Below, in pieces: positions 12,539 through 24,210 of a stretch of 64,000 nt of DNA. Position 1 is the stretch's first letter. Every line of letters begins with the position of its first letter. Source of the DNA: Oxytricha trifallax (Eukaryota > Ciliophora > Spirotrichea > Sporadotrichida > Oxytrichidae). Location of the stretch: the NCBI GenBank assembly GCA_000711775.1, contig ARYC01000820.1, positions 1-64,000 of the forward strand. The letters are read 5' to 3'. Below the pieces are notes generated by a model. The model was not told where the DNA came from. It did no database searches and saw only the letters and a program-made list of their open reading frames with translations. The translations under genes and the position numbers were made by a program.

Positions 12539-14202
12539 TTAAATATTGTGTTCAAGTGCTTGAACAATTATCGTCTCCTGTCTATCTCATCTACTAGTAG
12601 TGTCATAGGTAAAGAGGGAAAGGCTGATGCTATGTCTATGAACCATATTCTTTGATATTATCTCGATTGTATGTCCTATATCAACTGAGCCGTATTCTAT
12701 CCCATTTATGCATTCGGCCGGAAACCAATTTGACTTTCATCTATAGTGCTCCAGAGATGGTTAGCAAAAAGTCTCATCCATGTGGATTCTAATAATTTTC
12801 TTGCAGCGGAGGACATTGCTATAGGTCTAGTCTTTTATATGACTGGGGTGATGCTATCTGTTTTAGAAAGTAGCATTAGGTTTGCGTCGTTCATCCATGG
12901 TGGTGGTTTTGCTTTAAGGTTGATCCAGTCTTCAATGAATGATATTAATGGTAAAGCATTAAATTTCTTTCTTAGAAATCTATCACTAAGATTGTCAGGG
13001 CCTAATGCTTTATCATTAGGGAAATTTCTGAGGGAGTCGGTGAGTAATTTGTGCCTTCTTGTGTATCTGTAGAAAGCTGTTCCCATTTAAAATTGATACA
13101 CTTTGTCTCAAAGTGGTTTGTTGGGTAGTGCATCATAGAAGCATCCTGCATTCTATACTTCTAAAAATTATTTGACTTTTATTTTGGATTCTTCAAGGTT
13201 CATATCTTATAGTCAGGAGGAGACTAGGTGATAGCGAGATTGGTTTTTTTCGGAGTTTTCTACTTTAGGACTGCCACGTCACAGAAGTTTGCCACGTCAA
13301 CTCACTCAGATACGTCTACGTCACGACTAAAATTGATGGTTTGATTTTAGTATTAAACAGTGATATGTTAAATTTATTTGATTTTAAATCATTAATCATC
13401 ATATCTTATAGTTAGTTTATTATTTTTGCTGGCTTCATGCCAATAACTTTTTCTATGAATTTTGTAGCTTCTTTAGCGTTTCCTTTCATCCATAAGTCTT
13501 TTATAATTTATGTGTTATCATTCAATGAGTTTTATGTTTGACTTTTTTAGCCTCTTATCTAAGGCTTAATTTGTTTGTTGTTATACCAGTCTTACTCTAG
13601 TTACAAGTGTGATTCAGCAAGTTGTTTTGTTACGCACTTTGTTAGGGGGGGCCACTTATTAGAATTCAAAACTTTTTTAAATTGCTAAGTGGTCTGAAGG
13701 TGATGGAAAAATGTGCGAACTAGTGTAACTGAGTAAGCTCGATTCAATGACGTCAATTGCTGTTTGTGACGTCACGCCAATTCTGGTTACTAAATAGGTG
13801 TTTTAGAAATTTTTGGCCACGTAATTAAGGTCACCGGCTATTATGAATCTTGGGTCTTTAAGCTTCTTTTCTATCTCTTCTATGAAAGCTTTTTTGTATT
13901 TTATAAATTGCTGAGAGATATAGAGTTTGAGATTTTTAGTCCTATGTCAATTAAATTTAAGTCTAGAGATAGCGGTAGAGATTCGAGAAACTCTACTCTA
14001 CCTAAGGTTGACTTAATGAGTGTGATGGTTCCATGTTGGCCGTCTGAGATTTTGTTTCAGACGCATAAAGATTGTACCCTGGGAAGTGAACTTTTGTGTT
14101 TCTAGCTTCCTAAAGGCAGACAATATGGGGTTGATGTTTTTAGATCATCCTAAGTAAAAAACTTATGGACTCTACGGATGATCCTCCCATATTCCACGAC
14201 AT
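12539..14202 (-). pseudogene. LINE (non-LTR retrotransposon) relic: AP endonuclease plus reverse transcriptase, truncated and frameshifted
   Basis: Read with TAA/TAG as Gln on the minus strand. The start region (ATG at 14202) has MSWNMGG and PHIVCLQEAR, typical of the N-terminus of APE-type endonucleases. After two frame changes come FIIAGDLNYVAKN (the GD-N motif) and SPSDHLAI (the SDH motif) around 13690-13850. A reverse-transcriptase N-terminal half follows (13086-12539): DKALGPDN, LMLLSKTDS, TRPIAMSSAARKLLE, QIGFRPNAQMGQNTAQLI and WFIDIASAFPSLP. The frame stops at TGA 12539-12541, before the YADD catalytic box, so the polymerase is incomplete. The region is clearly less AT-rich than its flanks. 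The ~450 bp between the domains (13090-13640) is too decayed to read. Confidence 0.85.
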
Positions 14203-14259
14203 GACTCCTAGTCCGTTTATATTTTCGGTAATCATGTGTGATGTTCTATTAAGTTACTT

Positions 14260-16540
14260 TTTAACTTAATAATAATTAAATTAAATAATTATTTTATATT
14301 TTAAATGTTCAGTGAGAATAAGCCTAATCATTCTTTTAAATCATTGTTGATTATGAATATTCAACATGTTTCGTAAACTAAGATTTATGAATATTAATTT
14401 TATTACATTTTAAATCAAATTAAAATACAACCATTGAAATTATTTTATTAATTAATATTTTATTAAATTCATTATATGATAAATAATAATGTATTTTTTA
14501 TTTAATGTAAAATAAAAAACTGTCATAATAGTAATTTAAGAACGTTTAATATTTTATTAATGTTTATTTTTATTTAATAATATTTTTATTTATATTTAAA
14601 AATATAAAAATTTCAAATTAATAAATCATTTTAATATATTATTATTTTTTAATAATTTAAATTGGAATTAAAATGGATAATTTAGCAATGATAGCCTAGG
14701 AATCTATCTCTTTTCTACTATCATAAATCATAAAAAAAGCTTAAAGAGGCTATTTAATTTCAATATATTGATTTAAAAAATATTAATTTCATTTAAATGT
14801 ATTATATCTGTTAATTTTTAGAAGTTTCTATACTATTATCTTTAGATTTAATAATTTTAAATTGCTTTTTTTGATTATCATTAATAATATTTATATAATA
14901 CAGAACTATCAATAAATATATAAATGATAAAAATATTCAAACTCTTATCATTTGTTGGTAAACTAAAATTATATCAGGAAATCTATATTTATAAAAATAT
15001 TTGATTAAATAATAATATACTCATTGAATTTATTAATTATTGATGGTGATTATATCCATTCTTTACTTTGTTATACAAATATAAATATAATCTAATTTAT
15101 ATAATTTATTTAATGATCGTTATAATTAATTTATAATCTTTTAATTTACTTTTTTTCAACTTTATCAACACAAAGTAAAATATACACTAAATTTATAATT
15201 TAAATATATAAATACAAAAATACACTAGATTAAAATATTTTAATATATTTAAAGAGATTTTTTATCTTACTTACTATATAAATATATCATAATAAAGTCA
15301 TTTATTGGCAAAAATATATGAAAAAATGAAGCATTTTGATACTTTCTTTATATTTTTATATAGTAAACTCTCCTCGAAAATAATAATTAATTTTTTATCA
15401 GAAGTTTTGCATAAAAAATTTAATCATATTATTCAACTGAAACATTAATTCATAATAAGAAACAGACATTAACTCCGTATAGAGACTTAAATAAAAAATA
15501 AAAAAAATTAATGATAATTATTATCATAATATAATCGAGTGAAGAGAAAAATATATATAAATTTTATCGATAAAATAATTAAATTCCATTTTCAGGACAA
15601 TATAAAGCATAAGGAAAAATTAATTACTTAATATATTTTATTTATTATAATAGTGAAGTAACTAAAAATATTATGCAATTGTAACTATTTAATAACCTAA
15701 GAATATCTATATACATAAATTAAATATATTATTAGGGGGACCTATGTTAAATTTTTAAATACAAATTTAATTCTTTATTGTATTGCAGGTTTATCTTTTT
15801 TTTAATATTCAATTAACGTTAAATAATATATTTTATATTTATAAAATTTTTATTTAATATTTTTTTCTATGATTTAGGTATTAATAATATAACTATTTTA
15901 TAATAAACTATTTATTAAATCAATATAAATTTAATTAATAGAATTTAATCATTAATAAATTTATAAACATTTAATTAGAATAATTAAAGAAAATTAATAA
16001 AAAATATTTTATAATTTAAGGAATATTTTCAAAAACTACATTTGCTATATATTTATTTCCAAATTATTAATAATTTATAATATATTAATAAAATCAGATA
16101 AAATATTTAATAAAAATTTTGGTTCGAGCTCTATGGTTGATCAAATTGAAAAAAATTAAAAATATTTATTTTAAGAGTTTTGACACATCTTTTTAATATC
16201 TGCATAGGTTTTTTACCTCAGATTAGGTTCATTTTCTAGAAGCTATTTTTTATGATTTCTTGTTCTAAATCAGGTCTACATTAGGTCTCTAAGATTAAAA
16301 AAACATAATTATATAAATTAATGAAAGCTTATAAAATCTATTAAATATAAACTTTTATAGTAAATAAAAGCATAATTAAAATTCTTATTTAATTATATAT
16401 TTTATTATAAATTTAAAAGAAGTTTAAATTTTTAGAGCAATAGAAAATTGATTTTTATTATACCTACTTTTTAGTTTAAAATATGGAGATATAATAATTG
16501 AATACATTTTTTATAAATATATATTATATATTTAAATGAA
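14260..16540. other. AT-rich DNA, no gene seen
   Basis: Long AT-rich tract with no coding-like frame, structured repeat or RNA gene visible. Confidence 0.55.
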
Positions 16541-16544
16541 ATAT

Positions 16545-16720
16545 AAAGAATTTTTTGAATCTTTGGCATGCCTTTCTTTGTTATTTGTCATTCCTCTAAA
16601 ATCTTTATCATCAGAAAATGGTTCTTTGCGACCTCTTTTAATTTTCATGTTTAATCACTTTTACTTCTGATTCATCATTCACAATTCTTTTGTCTAGTAT
16701 TTCAAATAATTAAAAAAAAG
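16545..16720 (-). CDS. Coding-like fragment (possible MDS), unknown protein
   Basis: A less AT-rich island. On the minus strand from ATG 16648 it reads as a hydrophilic peptide beginning MKIKRGRKEPFSDD and continuing with FRGMTNNKERHAKDSK. An upstream piece in another frame reads DKRIVNDESEV. Residues encoded by G/C-rich codons (G, R, D, E, H) are unusual for random sequence here. No domain recognised and no clear splice sites; it could be one macronuclear-destined segment of a larger gene, or chance. Confidence 0.3.
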
Positions 16721-18050
16721 TAATATAATAAAAAAATAAAAATATTTTCATAAGATTTACAATTATACTAATAGAATTGTGTTCAATAAATATTAAATTA
16801 TTTTAAGCAAATATAATATTATCAAAATCATAAAAATAGATAAATATAAATTAAAAGATAGGTTAAAAAATATAGATTTTAATCTAAAAGAGAATAAAAT
16901 GTTTATGTTTTCTGCTATATTATTTTAAGAGATTGAAAGTTTTGATCTAATAATAAAATAAAATTTATATGACAAATTTATTCATAATTCCTGATAATAA
17001 GTTATTTAATGAATCAAAAGCACAAGTCTCTTACTTTATCATTAATTATCTATTTAATTAAAAAATGAAGCTATTTATAGCAAAAGATCTTAATTAAAAG
17101 AATTAGATAAAATTAATATTTGTAGATAAAATTTAAATAGAATTATTTAAACTGAATGAGATTTAATTAGTTAATAAGTATTTAATTTTCACAAGAATTC
17201 TTTGATTAACATTACTAGTCTCATTTAACGTTAGAGTTCATTATTGAGCTTAATTTTGTAGTAGATTTTTGACACTTTTGCTGCTAAATGGACTACTTAA
17301 TATTAAAACTAAAAACTTTATATTTAGACGATTTAAAAGTTATCTTAATATTATCAAATATATATTATTCAAAAATTAAGACAAGATTTAATCAATAATT
17401 TTTTTAATAAAATTCAATTTAAGATATTATCTAAATTTTGCTAATGCAAAAAACAATTATATAAATGCTTATAGATCCTTGGGGTTTTGATTTCCTCTCT
17501 GACTTTAATTAGTTTATTTGCGAGGAGAGACAATAAATAAAATGTCTTACAAATCTCTCTTACTATCAATTTTATCTCTACATTCAGTTAAAATATGAAT
17601 AAATCTGATAAAAAATATATATAATTATTAGATATCAATGTAAATTTTATAAATATATATTTAGGTTTAAAATTATTAGCTTTATAATTATTTTGTGGGA
17701 TTAATAAATTTTTATATATTTTCACTACTTGATTCCAATAAGATTATAAATATTATTAATTCTAATATATTAAGGCTTCATTTTATAATATAATTATAAA
17801 TATAAAATTACAATTCATTTTTTTATTTTATTTATTTATTAATTTTTATTTAAATTAAAAAAAATATATTTTAAAATATAAAATTAAAATAAGTATAAAG
17901 TGCTGGTACTTTCATGCATATATGATTTATTCTTTTTAAAAACATAAATAAATTAAATTTAATATAGTCTAAGGATCATTTTAGATTATTTACAGTTTAT
18001 AACAATTATAAAAATCTGAGAAAAATTTGTGATTGCATTAAATAAATAAA
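16721..18050. other. AT-rich DNA, isolated G4T4
   Basis: AT-rich sequence without a gene. One GGGGTTTT at about 17479-17486 is isolated, has no second unit, and is in the wrong orientation to be the missing left end of the neighbouring TBE-like element. Confidence 0.5.
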
Positions 18051-18054
18051 CATG

Positions 18055-19577
18055 TCAATTGATAAGGTTTTCTCTAATTTTGTCACCCAACTCTTTTAGA
18101 GAAGGGATTGTGCTAAAATCAGATGAAAAATATTTTAAAAACAATTTTTGTTCTGTCACTAATAAGTTGTCTCTTCTAACGTAAGTTGTCAACTCAAGCA
18201 TGTCTCGAAATCTTGATGCTAACTTAGTAAACTAATCGCCCAAAATAATTTCAATCAGGATTACAATAATTGAGAAAGTGTCTTGTCTTATGTCCCCATT
18301 ATGAATCTCATCCAAGTCGAAGGGGTGCTAATAAATACTAATTGGCATTTAAGAGGCTAAGCACTTTTATCCTACGAATGAACTATAACAGTAATTAGTG
18401 AGAAAAAGTTAAGAATCATTAAAATTATCAATCCTAATGTTGTGTGGGCATAGTTATCTATGCACAAGTCCCAAGTCGTGTAATTATTGAACTGAATCTA
18501 TGAGTTAAGTAAAAACTGCAAGTTTTAAGATTTCTATCTTGGTAATTTAAGCTGCTTCAAAAGTGTAGAATTGAAGGGTCTTTTCTTTATTTGCAAACAT
18601 CTGTTGTCAATATATACTGCCTTGCAGTTGTCTTGAAAGGTAGCTGAAGAGCATGACTTAATGTAGCTAAGTATTTTAATCTCATTCCACAGATTATAAA
18701 CTGTATTGTAATCTTTGTTTATTGAGTCGTACAAAAGTTCATCAAGCGAGCCTTCAGCCATTATGAACTCAAATTCTTTAGTTATTAGAACATTATCTTT
18801 TTAAGCCAACCGCAATATAAATTCAACTTCATTCTTTAAAAAAGGGTGCAAAACATTTTGAGAAGGAAAACTAATTTGTTTGCAGATACATAAATTTTAT
18901 TCTTAAGCAATTTATGTTGCTGTATCAATAATTGTTACGCTATCTTCATCATTTACTTATTTTTGATGATTCGTGTTAGCCCCAGTATTTTTATGTTTTT
19001 CTAAGTTAATTTATGTTGCTGTATATTTAATACCACTATCGGAATCAGAGCCTGGTTAGTTCCTAGACTTGTCAATTTAAGCGACTACCTAAAAAATATA
19101 AAGAAAACACAAATTACAATTTTCGAATAACCCAATTAGGTTAAGTCGCTTGTGTTATGGTTTGAAAGATGTTTCAATAGCTTCAGTTTACTTTTGAAGG
19201 TTTTCTAATCATCTTTTTTAATGCATAGCAGGCAAACATAGTTGCCCCCAATTTTTAATTACATAAATTTTCCATTTTCTCATTTATGTACGTATAAGTG
19301 TCTTTTGAGTTCCATTTAAGTGTAGACCTTAGAACATATATTGCATTCAGCTAACTTTTTAGGTTTTTTGTTTTATTTCTTAGCCCTTGATGATCTTCTT
19401 GACTGCCATCTCATACATAAATTAATACTCGTGAGTTCCAGAATATACATAAATAGCTTCTTAAGAGTCTTTTATTTATGTATTAGGTTCTGAGCTTTTC
19501 GTTTTATTTATGTCTCTGGAAATTTCATCGGAACTCTCATCCGAGACTGATGAAAGCGAAGAATTTTCTTGAATCAT
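18055..19577 (-). pseudogene. TBE 57-kDa-type zinc-finger/pseudokinase gene
   Basis: From ATG 19577 to TGA 18055-18057, about 507 codons, close to the expected 57 kDa. The N-terminus is Ser/Glu/Asp-rich. Two C2H2 fingers follow: CNICSKVYTQMELKRH with a last His (about 19350-19285) and CLLC...H..NH (about 19235-19150), with a TGA between them (19280-19282). The kinase part includes EFELIMAEGSLDEL and LWNEIKILSYI, then a frame change near 18600. The catalytic loop is VHRQLCPHNI: the usual HRD aspartate and lysine are gone, and no DFG is visible. It keeps DIRQDTFSIIVILIEI as the large-lobe helix. The C-terminal ~185 codons are one open frame, so the pseudokinase part may have been kept for some time after losing catalysis. 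Compare the copy at 1-1341, which has HRDLKPEN. Confidence 0.8.
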
Positions 19578-20273
19578 TATTAAATCAATTATTAAGTACT
19601 AATAGGTATTAAGAATAAACAAATAACTCAAAAAATTGTGGATATAAATAATTTTATTAAAACATAAATAATTAATCAAACACATAAATACAAACTTTAT
19701 TCATCATACTAAGACATAAAATTTTGAATATTTTAGCCTAGTAATACTTAATAGTTTGGGAGTAAAAATTAACTTATGTAAAGTTAAAATTTACTCCTAC
19801 TTTATAAGCGTAAAGTTATGACATAATTGCATTTGCAAAGTTCATTTTACGCAAAGTAAAAATTTTATTGGGGTTATATGACACATGAAATTTTTATGTA
19901 TCAAAACTATAACTTTAGAGTTATATTCCTTAGAAGTCATATTATGTACTCGTGAACTTTAATTTATGTATTAAGGAAAAATTAAGCCAATAAAACTTAA
20001 TTGAGTAATTGAACTTTCGATATAGTCCAATAAATACATAAATAATTTAAAGTTACTTCATTGTTAAATAGTAATACATAAATAATTTTTAAAGAAGACA
20101 TGAACTAAAATCTTGAAACAATTCTCAAAGCCTCAAGAACATAAATTTTAGAACTCCTGAGGGAAGTCTCAATACCAAATTAGATTGGTACAATCACCTA
20201 AAATATTCATGTAAGCTTTTTCCAAATTTATGTTACAGTGGGCTACCATCTACCAGCTTTTAAGAAGACTAGC
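19578..20273. other. Intergenic gap inside the TBE-like element
   Basis: Lies between the starts of the divergently placed 57-kDa-type (minus) and 22-kDa-type (plus) genes, so it may have held both promoters. It holds seven of the heptamers listed for the 18.9-20.9 kb cluster and a repeated GTAAAGTTAAAATTTACTCC-like palindrome near 19760-19860. Confidence 0.5.
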
Positions 20274-20864
20274 ATGAAATTTATTAAAGATCTGCTCTAA
20301 TCTTAGAAGGAGCTACTCAAGTCCGCTGACGTTATTTATGTCAACGTGCCTAATTACCCTGAGCTCAGTGTCAGCAACATATTCAATTTTATCAAAGACG
20401 ATTATGTATTAATATGATACCTTGGCATTTATGATGGTGCCACAGATCTTCCTGATAAATACTTTTTCTATGGAGTGCATGTGACTATTAAGAATGATTG
20501 GCTGACATAAATAATAAGAGAAGCAGCAGGCGAGAAATTATGTTGCTGATGAAGAAATGAAGGGGGAGTCAATAACAATAAGCGAATAATTTCTCTAAGA
20601 ACTTTAATCAGAACCTCATTTTTTAAGTAAGCGTACATAAATATTTATGTCTTTATAGAAAAAAAGGGGAAGGCCTTGTCGATGCTGAAGACTAAGTCAA
20701 TGGGAAGAAAGTAACAGAAAAAAAGGAAAAGATTTGAAATATCTACAATTCTTGAAAAAGAAGAACAAATTTTCTAAAAGCACGCATAAAAATTTAAGTC
20801 TACGCAGGATGAAAATATGATGATGAGAAGTCCTCCTTCAAAACGGATGCATTTTAACGAATGA
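20274..20864 (+). pseudogene. TBE 22-kDa-type gene, frame-damaged
   Basis: From ATG 20274 to TGA 20862-20864 is 591 nt, i.e. 196 codons, the size expected of the TBE 22-kDa protein. The first part reads MKFIKDLLQSQKELL and DVIYVNVPNYPELS, then a TGA at 20415, then YLGIYDGATDLPDKYFFYG and VHVTIKNDWLTQ. A +1 shift near 20530 leads to VADEEMKGESITISEQFLQE and a K/R-rich stretch. A second shift near 20690 restores the starting frame for a basic C-terminus ending MRSPPSKRMHFNE. Identity rests on size, position between transposase and 57-kDa gene, and opposite orientation, not on recognised residues. The family has no known function. Confidence 0.65.
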
Positions 20865-20925
20865 CATAAATACTTTAATTAGAAATATAATTTATGTATT
20901 AACAAAATTAAGCTTAAATAAATTT

Positions 20926-21832
20926 CATATATTTCGCTTTAACAAACTAAGACAGTGTCTTTCACTATTCATACAATCTTATTATCTTATCGACATTATT
21001 GATGATGTTACAGCATGTAAATTCTTTGCGTTGCTTAACTTAAACTACCAACTGATTAGTTACTTTCTGTATTCATGTTTTACCCTGGAAAATAAATTTT
21101 CGATACAATTAAATTTCGAAGAATATGGAGCATTAAACAAAAGTTTCCTGCCCTTATTTTCAACTGCTTCTTTAAATAATCTTGAATGGTGTGCTCTTAA
21201 ATTGTCCAGAAATATTGTTAGCTGTTTTTCTTAATAGTTATGTTCGAGATCTTCTAAGACAAGAATAAGATCTTAATTTTAATTGATTTCTTTATAATAC
21301 GAAAAGCTTCAAGTCCATTTTTAGGGCTTATTATAACTAAAGCTGCTAGAGTATCCAGAGTTATCCCCTATTTTTTTAAAACTAAGTTATGACTTTTTGG
21401 AGCCCATGCTTTCCATGTAGTTGAATGAGCCTTGAATATCGTTTCATCTAAGTATACTATATTTTAGCTTCCATTTTTTATTTCACAAAGTTTGGAGTTC
21501 ACTCTTTGCAAATCTACTTTAATTAAATTTTGTTTGTTGATTGTTAGGTTATAGTCACTACAACAGACTTTATACTTTATACCATTCTTCTTATATAAGT
21601 TTCTTAGTGCAGTGTATGAAATTTTAACATCAGAAATTAACGGTGAAAAACAATAGCTCGTTGCTTCAGTGATAGCGTTATCTAATCTTAAAGAGTCTAG
21701 CTTGATATCAAATAGTTGATGTGTTCTGATGTTAGATGGACTCTATTATTATTTCTACAAGTGAGAAATAATTTTTCAATTTTTAACTATTCCACAATTT
21801 TCTGAATCTACTTTTTTTATAATCCAAGACAT
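20926..21832 (-). pseudogene. TBE-type transposase (IS630/Tc1-mariner D,D34E), frameshifted
   Basis: From ATG 21832 to TGA 20926-20928, about 302 codons; the family protein is about 42 kDa, so this is short or its start is lost. A TGA occurs 18 codons in (21778). The N-terminal DNA-binding part includes YTALRNLYKKNGIKYK. Catalytic residues are visible: first Asp in NIVYLDETIFKAH (about 21440), second Asp in LTIFLDNLRAHHS (about 21205), and Glu in FNCIENLFSRVKHEY; exactly 34 residues separate the second Asp from the Glu. A one-base shift near 21255-21290 separates the first Asp from the rest. The enzyme would cut and join element ends; this copy cannot make an intact protein. Confidence 0.85.
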
Positions 21833-22495
21833 TCAGAAAGTTATTAAATAGTGGCAAATATTTTATTATTAGGATGATAATCAGTACTTAAATAACTAAG
21901 CAGGCAAACTATTTTTTACAATCGCTCTTTTTTATTATCCATTTACTAGTATTTATAGAATAAATTTTCATTATATTTATGCATCACAAATTTTTCTCAG
22001 ATTTTTATAAATTTAATTTTAAATTTTAAATTATAATATTAGCAAAAAGAATTGTTTAATGTAGAAATATTATATTTATATTAATTCATAGCACCAAAAT
22101 AATATATAAATATGTTTAAGATAAAATAATTTTTTTAAAAATATAAAATTAGCTTTGACTATATATATATATATATTTATATTTCTAATGAATTTACGGT
22201 TCTATTTATTCTCGATTTTTATAATTTTACTCAGTCTTTTAAAAAAAACTTAATTTTTAACTTATTTGCACTTATCTCAGCTGCTTAATTTGTAATAATT
22301 TCTCGCTATAAACCATCAGTACAATTCAATATGTATTAAACATAGAAGTATTTATTGCTTACAATTTTGATAAAATCTCTTCTGTTCCAATCTATTTAAA
22401 CTTAATTATGTATCATGAAGTGGATTATCTTATTCCTGAAAAACCTTTCTACCTTCAAATTTTTGACACTGGATCTTTAACATTTTTTTAAAAAA
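21833..22495. other. AT-rich spacer, no gene seen
   Basis: AT-rich sequence with a short (TA)n tract near 22160. The right end of the TBE-like element should lie here, but no C4A4 repeat is present. Confidence 0.5.
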
Positions 22496-22497
22496 GA

Positions 22498-22531
22498 ATA
22501 GTGAATAGTGAATAGTGAATAGTGAATAGTT
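22498..22531 (+). repeat. Short tandem repeat GTGAATA x4
   Basis: Four consecutive 7-bp units GTGAATA, immediately upstream of the GC-rich island. Confidence 0.85.
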
Positions 22532-22557
22532 TAAGTTAAATTAATAACGAGATATTC

Positions 22558-23032
22558 TGGGTCATAACATGACCCAATATTTGCATCCTTGAGTCATGAC
22601 GTTGCTGGTGTGAATGACGTGGCCACATAACCTTGAGCCCCCAAAAAAACCAAAAAACCTCACAGAGAGTAAAAACTGTGGAAAAAGATATATTGCAATT
22701 GCTCGGCTCCTCTGTGCTCCTGACGTCCGCCACTCATCACTGTGTGGAATGCAGTCCCACTTCTTCCCCCCGCCTGCCTCCCTTCTTGCCAGCCTTGTTA
22801 GACTGTATCCACCCTGCCAACTAACGGCGTAATGGCAGGGAAATCGGCTCTCTAGAGCTCTCTCCATGAGCGATTGAACCCCGCTAGCTCGTTGTTATTT
22901 GCAGGTAGGTCTCTGGGCGCTTTCATCTCCTGCATGAGACAATATTAGGCTTATATGGTTCGGATTACCAAACCAAAAAGAATCCTAAATAGAAAGTAAC
23001 ACATATGGGATCCACGGTCACCTGAAGGCACT
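22558..23032. other. GC-rich island of unknown origin
   Basis: About 475 bp, much richer in G+C than anything around it. It starts with the palindrome GGGTCATAACATGACCC, holds a C/T-rich run near 22755-22795, and ends near CCTAAATAG ... CTATTTAG facing repeats (about 22983-23040). Open frames exist on both strands (for example the 101-codon frame 22867-22562 minus), but codon use and peptide composition are not convincing and no domain is seen. Possibilities are a non-coding RNA or UTR segment destined for the macronucleus, part of an unrecognised element, or foreign/assembly-derived sequence. I cannot decide. Confidence 0.6.
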
Positions 23033-24210
23033 CCCTATTTAGTATCTTTTTAATTTAATAATTTTAAAAAAGAAATTTCAGCTAAAAATATTATAAATTA
23101 ATTTATTGTTATATACTTAAGGATAATTTATAAAACAGTTAATTTAACACAAAACTTTTTAATTTATTATGTTATTAAAAGAAGCATTTATTTTCAATCT
23201 TGGTACTTAATTCTTAGGACCATTAAAAAAAACATGGAATTGTTTAGATATTTAATTATTTAATAAGTGATTTTAATTTTTTTATCATATAAATTAAGAT
23301 TTGAAATATTGTTGAATACAATTTAAAAATTGTGAATTAAATTAAATTAATCAAATTAAGTGCTATTATTATTAGTAAAATTTAAAGATCTTAGACTTAA
23401 TTGGTAAAGTATAGAAAATTTGCAGGATAATACTGCTTTTAGTATAATTTTATTATTTTAAAGAACTAGATAATTAAATGAAAATTTGATGATAAGTCAG
23501 AATAAAAAACAGCCTTCTAATTAATGTAAAATTATCTAACTGATTAAAACAATAATAAACTACAAACTAAACTGTCCTGCTAATTTTTTAATTCTTGATC
23601 AATTGAGTCTAGATCTCTAAATTTGATATACAATAAATCGCGCTTATTTTTTTTTTCCCAAATTCAAATGTATTCAATAATGTTAAAATAAATATTTGTA
23701 TATGCCTAAATTTTTATTTAAAATATTTATTAATTTTAATTAATATTTTAGTAAAATTTAAAATAAAAAGATAATTAATTAATAGTAATGTTTAAACAAT
23801 TAGAATTTATTTAACAATTAACTTATTAAATAATATCGATTTTTATTTGATATATATTTTTTTAGGGCTCGATTTATATTGAAAATAGAAAAAATCTTGG
23901 GGCAAGTTTTCTTGACTATTTTTTATTGATATAATTAGATTTTAGGGGAGTTTCTGTGCAAGCATGTTTATTCTGACTTATTTTCTAAATTATTTTTCGT
24001 TTGTAATTATTTTCTGACATAAAATAACAAATTAATAATTTGGATCAAAATACAAATAAATAAATTATATTTATTAATTTATCCTAAAATTATAAATATT
24101 GAAATATTTAATCATAATTTCCACTTCAAATACATTTTTTTTATTGTAAAATTTCTATTTTCTTAAAAATTCTACACATTTAATTATAAGAAAAAATACA
24201 AACAAAATAA
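23033..24210. other. AT-rich spacer with possible solo family-A end
   Basis: AT-rich. At 23655-23682 the string TTTCCCAAATTCAAATGTATTC resembles the right end of family A (family: TTTCCCAAATCAAATGTATTCC), with the tip CAATAAT instead of CTACAATA. No left partner is visible, so it may be a solo remnant. Confidence 0.4.

Larger units (their letters stand above)
18887..20896. repeat. Cluster of 23 CATAAAT/ATTTATG heptamers
   Basis: Exact CATAAAT at 18889, 19262, 19415, 19448, 19663, 19683, 20037, 20077, 20140, 20506, 20636 and 20865. Exact ATTTATG at 18910, 19009, 19282, 19474, 19506, 19962, 20226, 20334, 20427, 20643 and 20890. Most are extended to ACATAAAT. They fall in both genes and in the intergenic gap, in several reading frames. 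Five pairs face each other within ~10-30 bp. The cluster stops abruptly at both sides. Confidence 0.8.
18055..21832. mobile_element. Degraded TBE-like transposon with three genes
   Basis: Order from the right: D34E transposase (minus), 22-kDa-type gene (plus), 57-kDa-type zinc-finger/kinase gene (minus). These are the three gene types known for TBE elements. No CCCCAAAA tip was found on either side, so the ends are lost or diverged; the coordinates are those of the outer genes. Each gene has frame changes or TGA codons, so it is a relic. Confidence 0.8.

Noticed and set aside
12746..13072. 108-codon plus-strand ORF
   Set aside because: Shadow of the reverse-transcriptase relic on the minus strand, which shows family motifs.
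13908..14105. Plus-strand ORF of 65 codons
   Set aside because: Antisense to the AP-endonuclease part of the LINE relic.
17479..17486. GGGGTTTT as left end of the second TBE
   Set aside because: Single unit, wrong orientation for that end, and no adjacent TBE-like terminal sequence.
22536..22867. Overlapping ORFs on both strands of the GC-rich island
   Set aside because: Several frames are open at once because the block is GC-rich; none has protein-like composition or a domain.
22955..22972. tRNA B-box-like GGTTCGGATTACC
   Set aside because: No matching A-box at the right distance and no cloverleaf.
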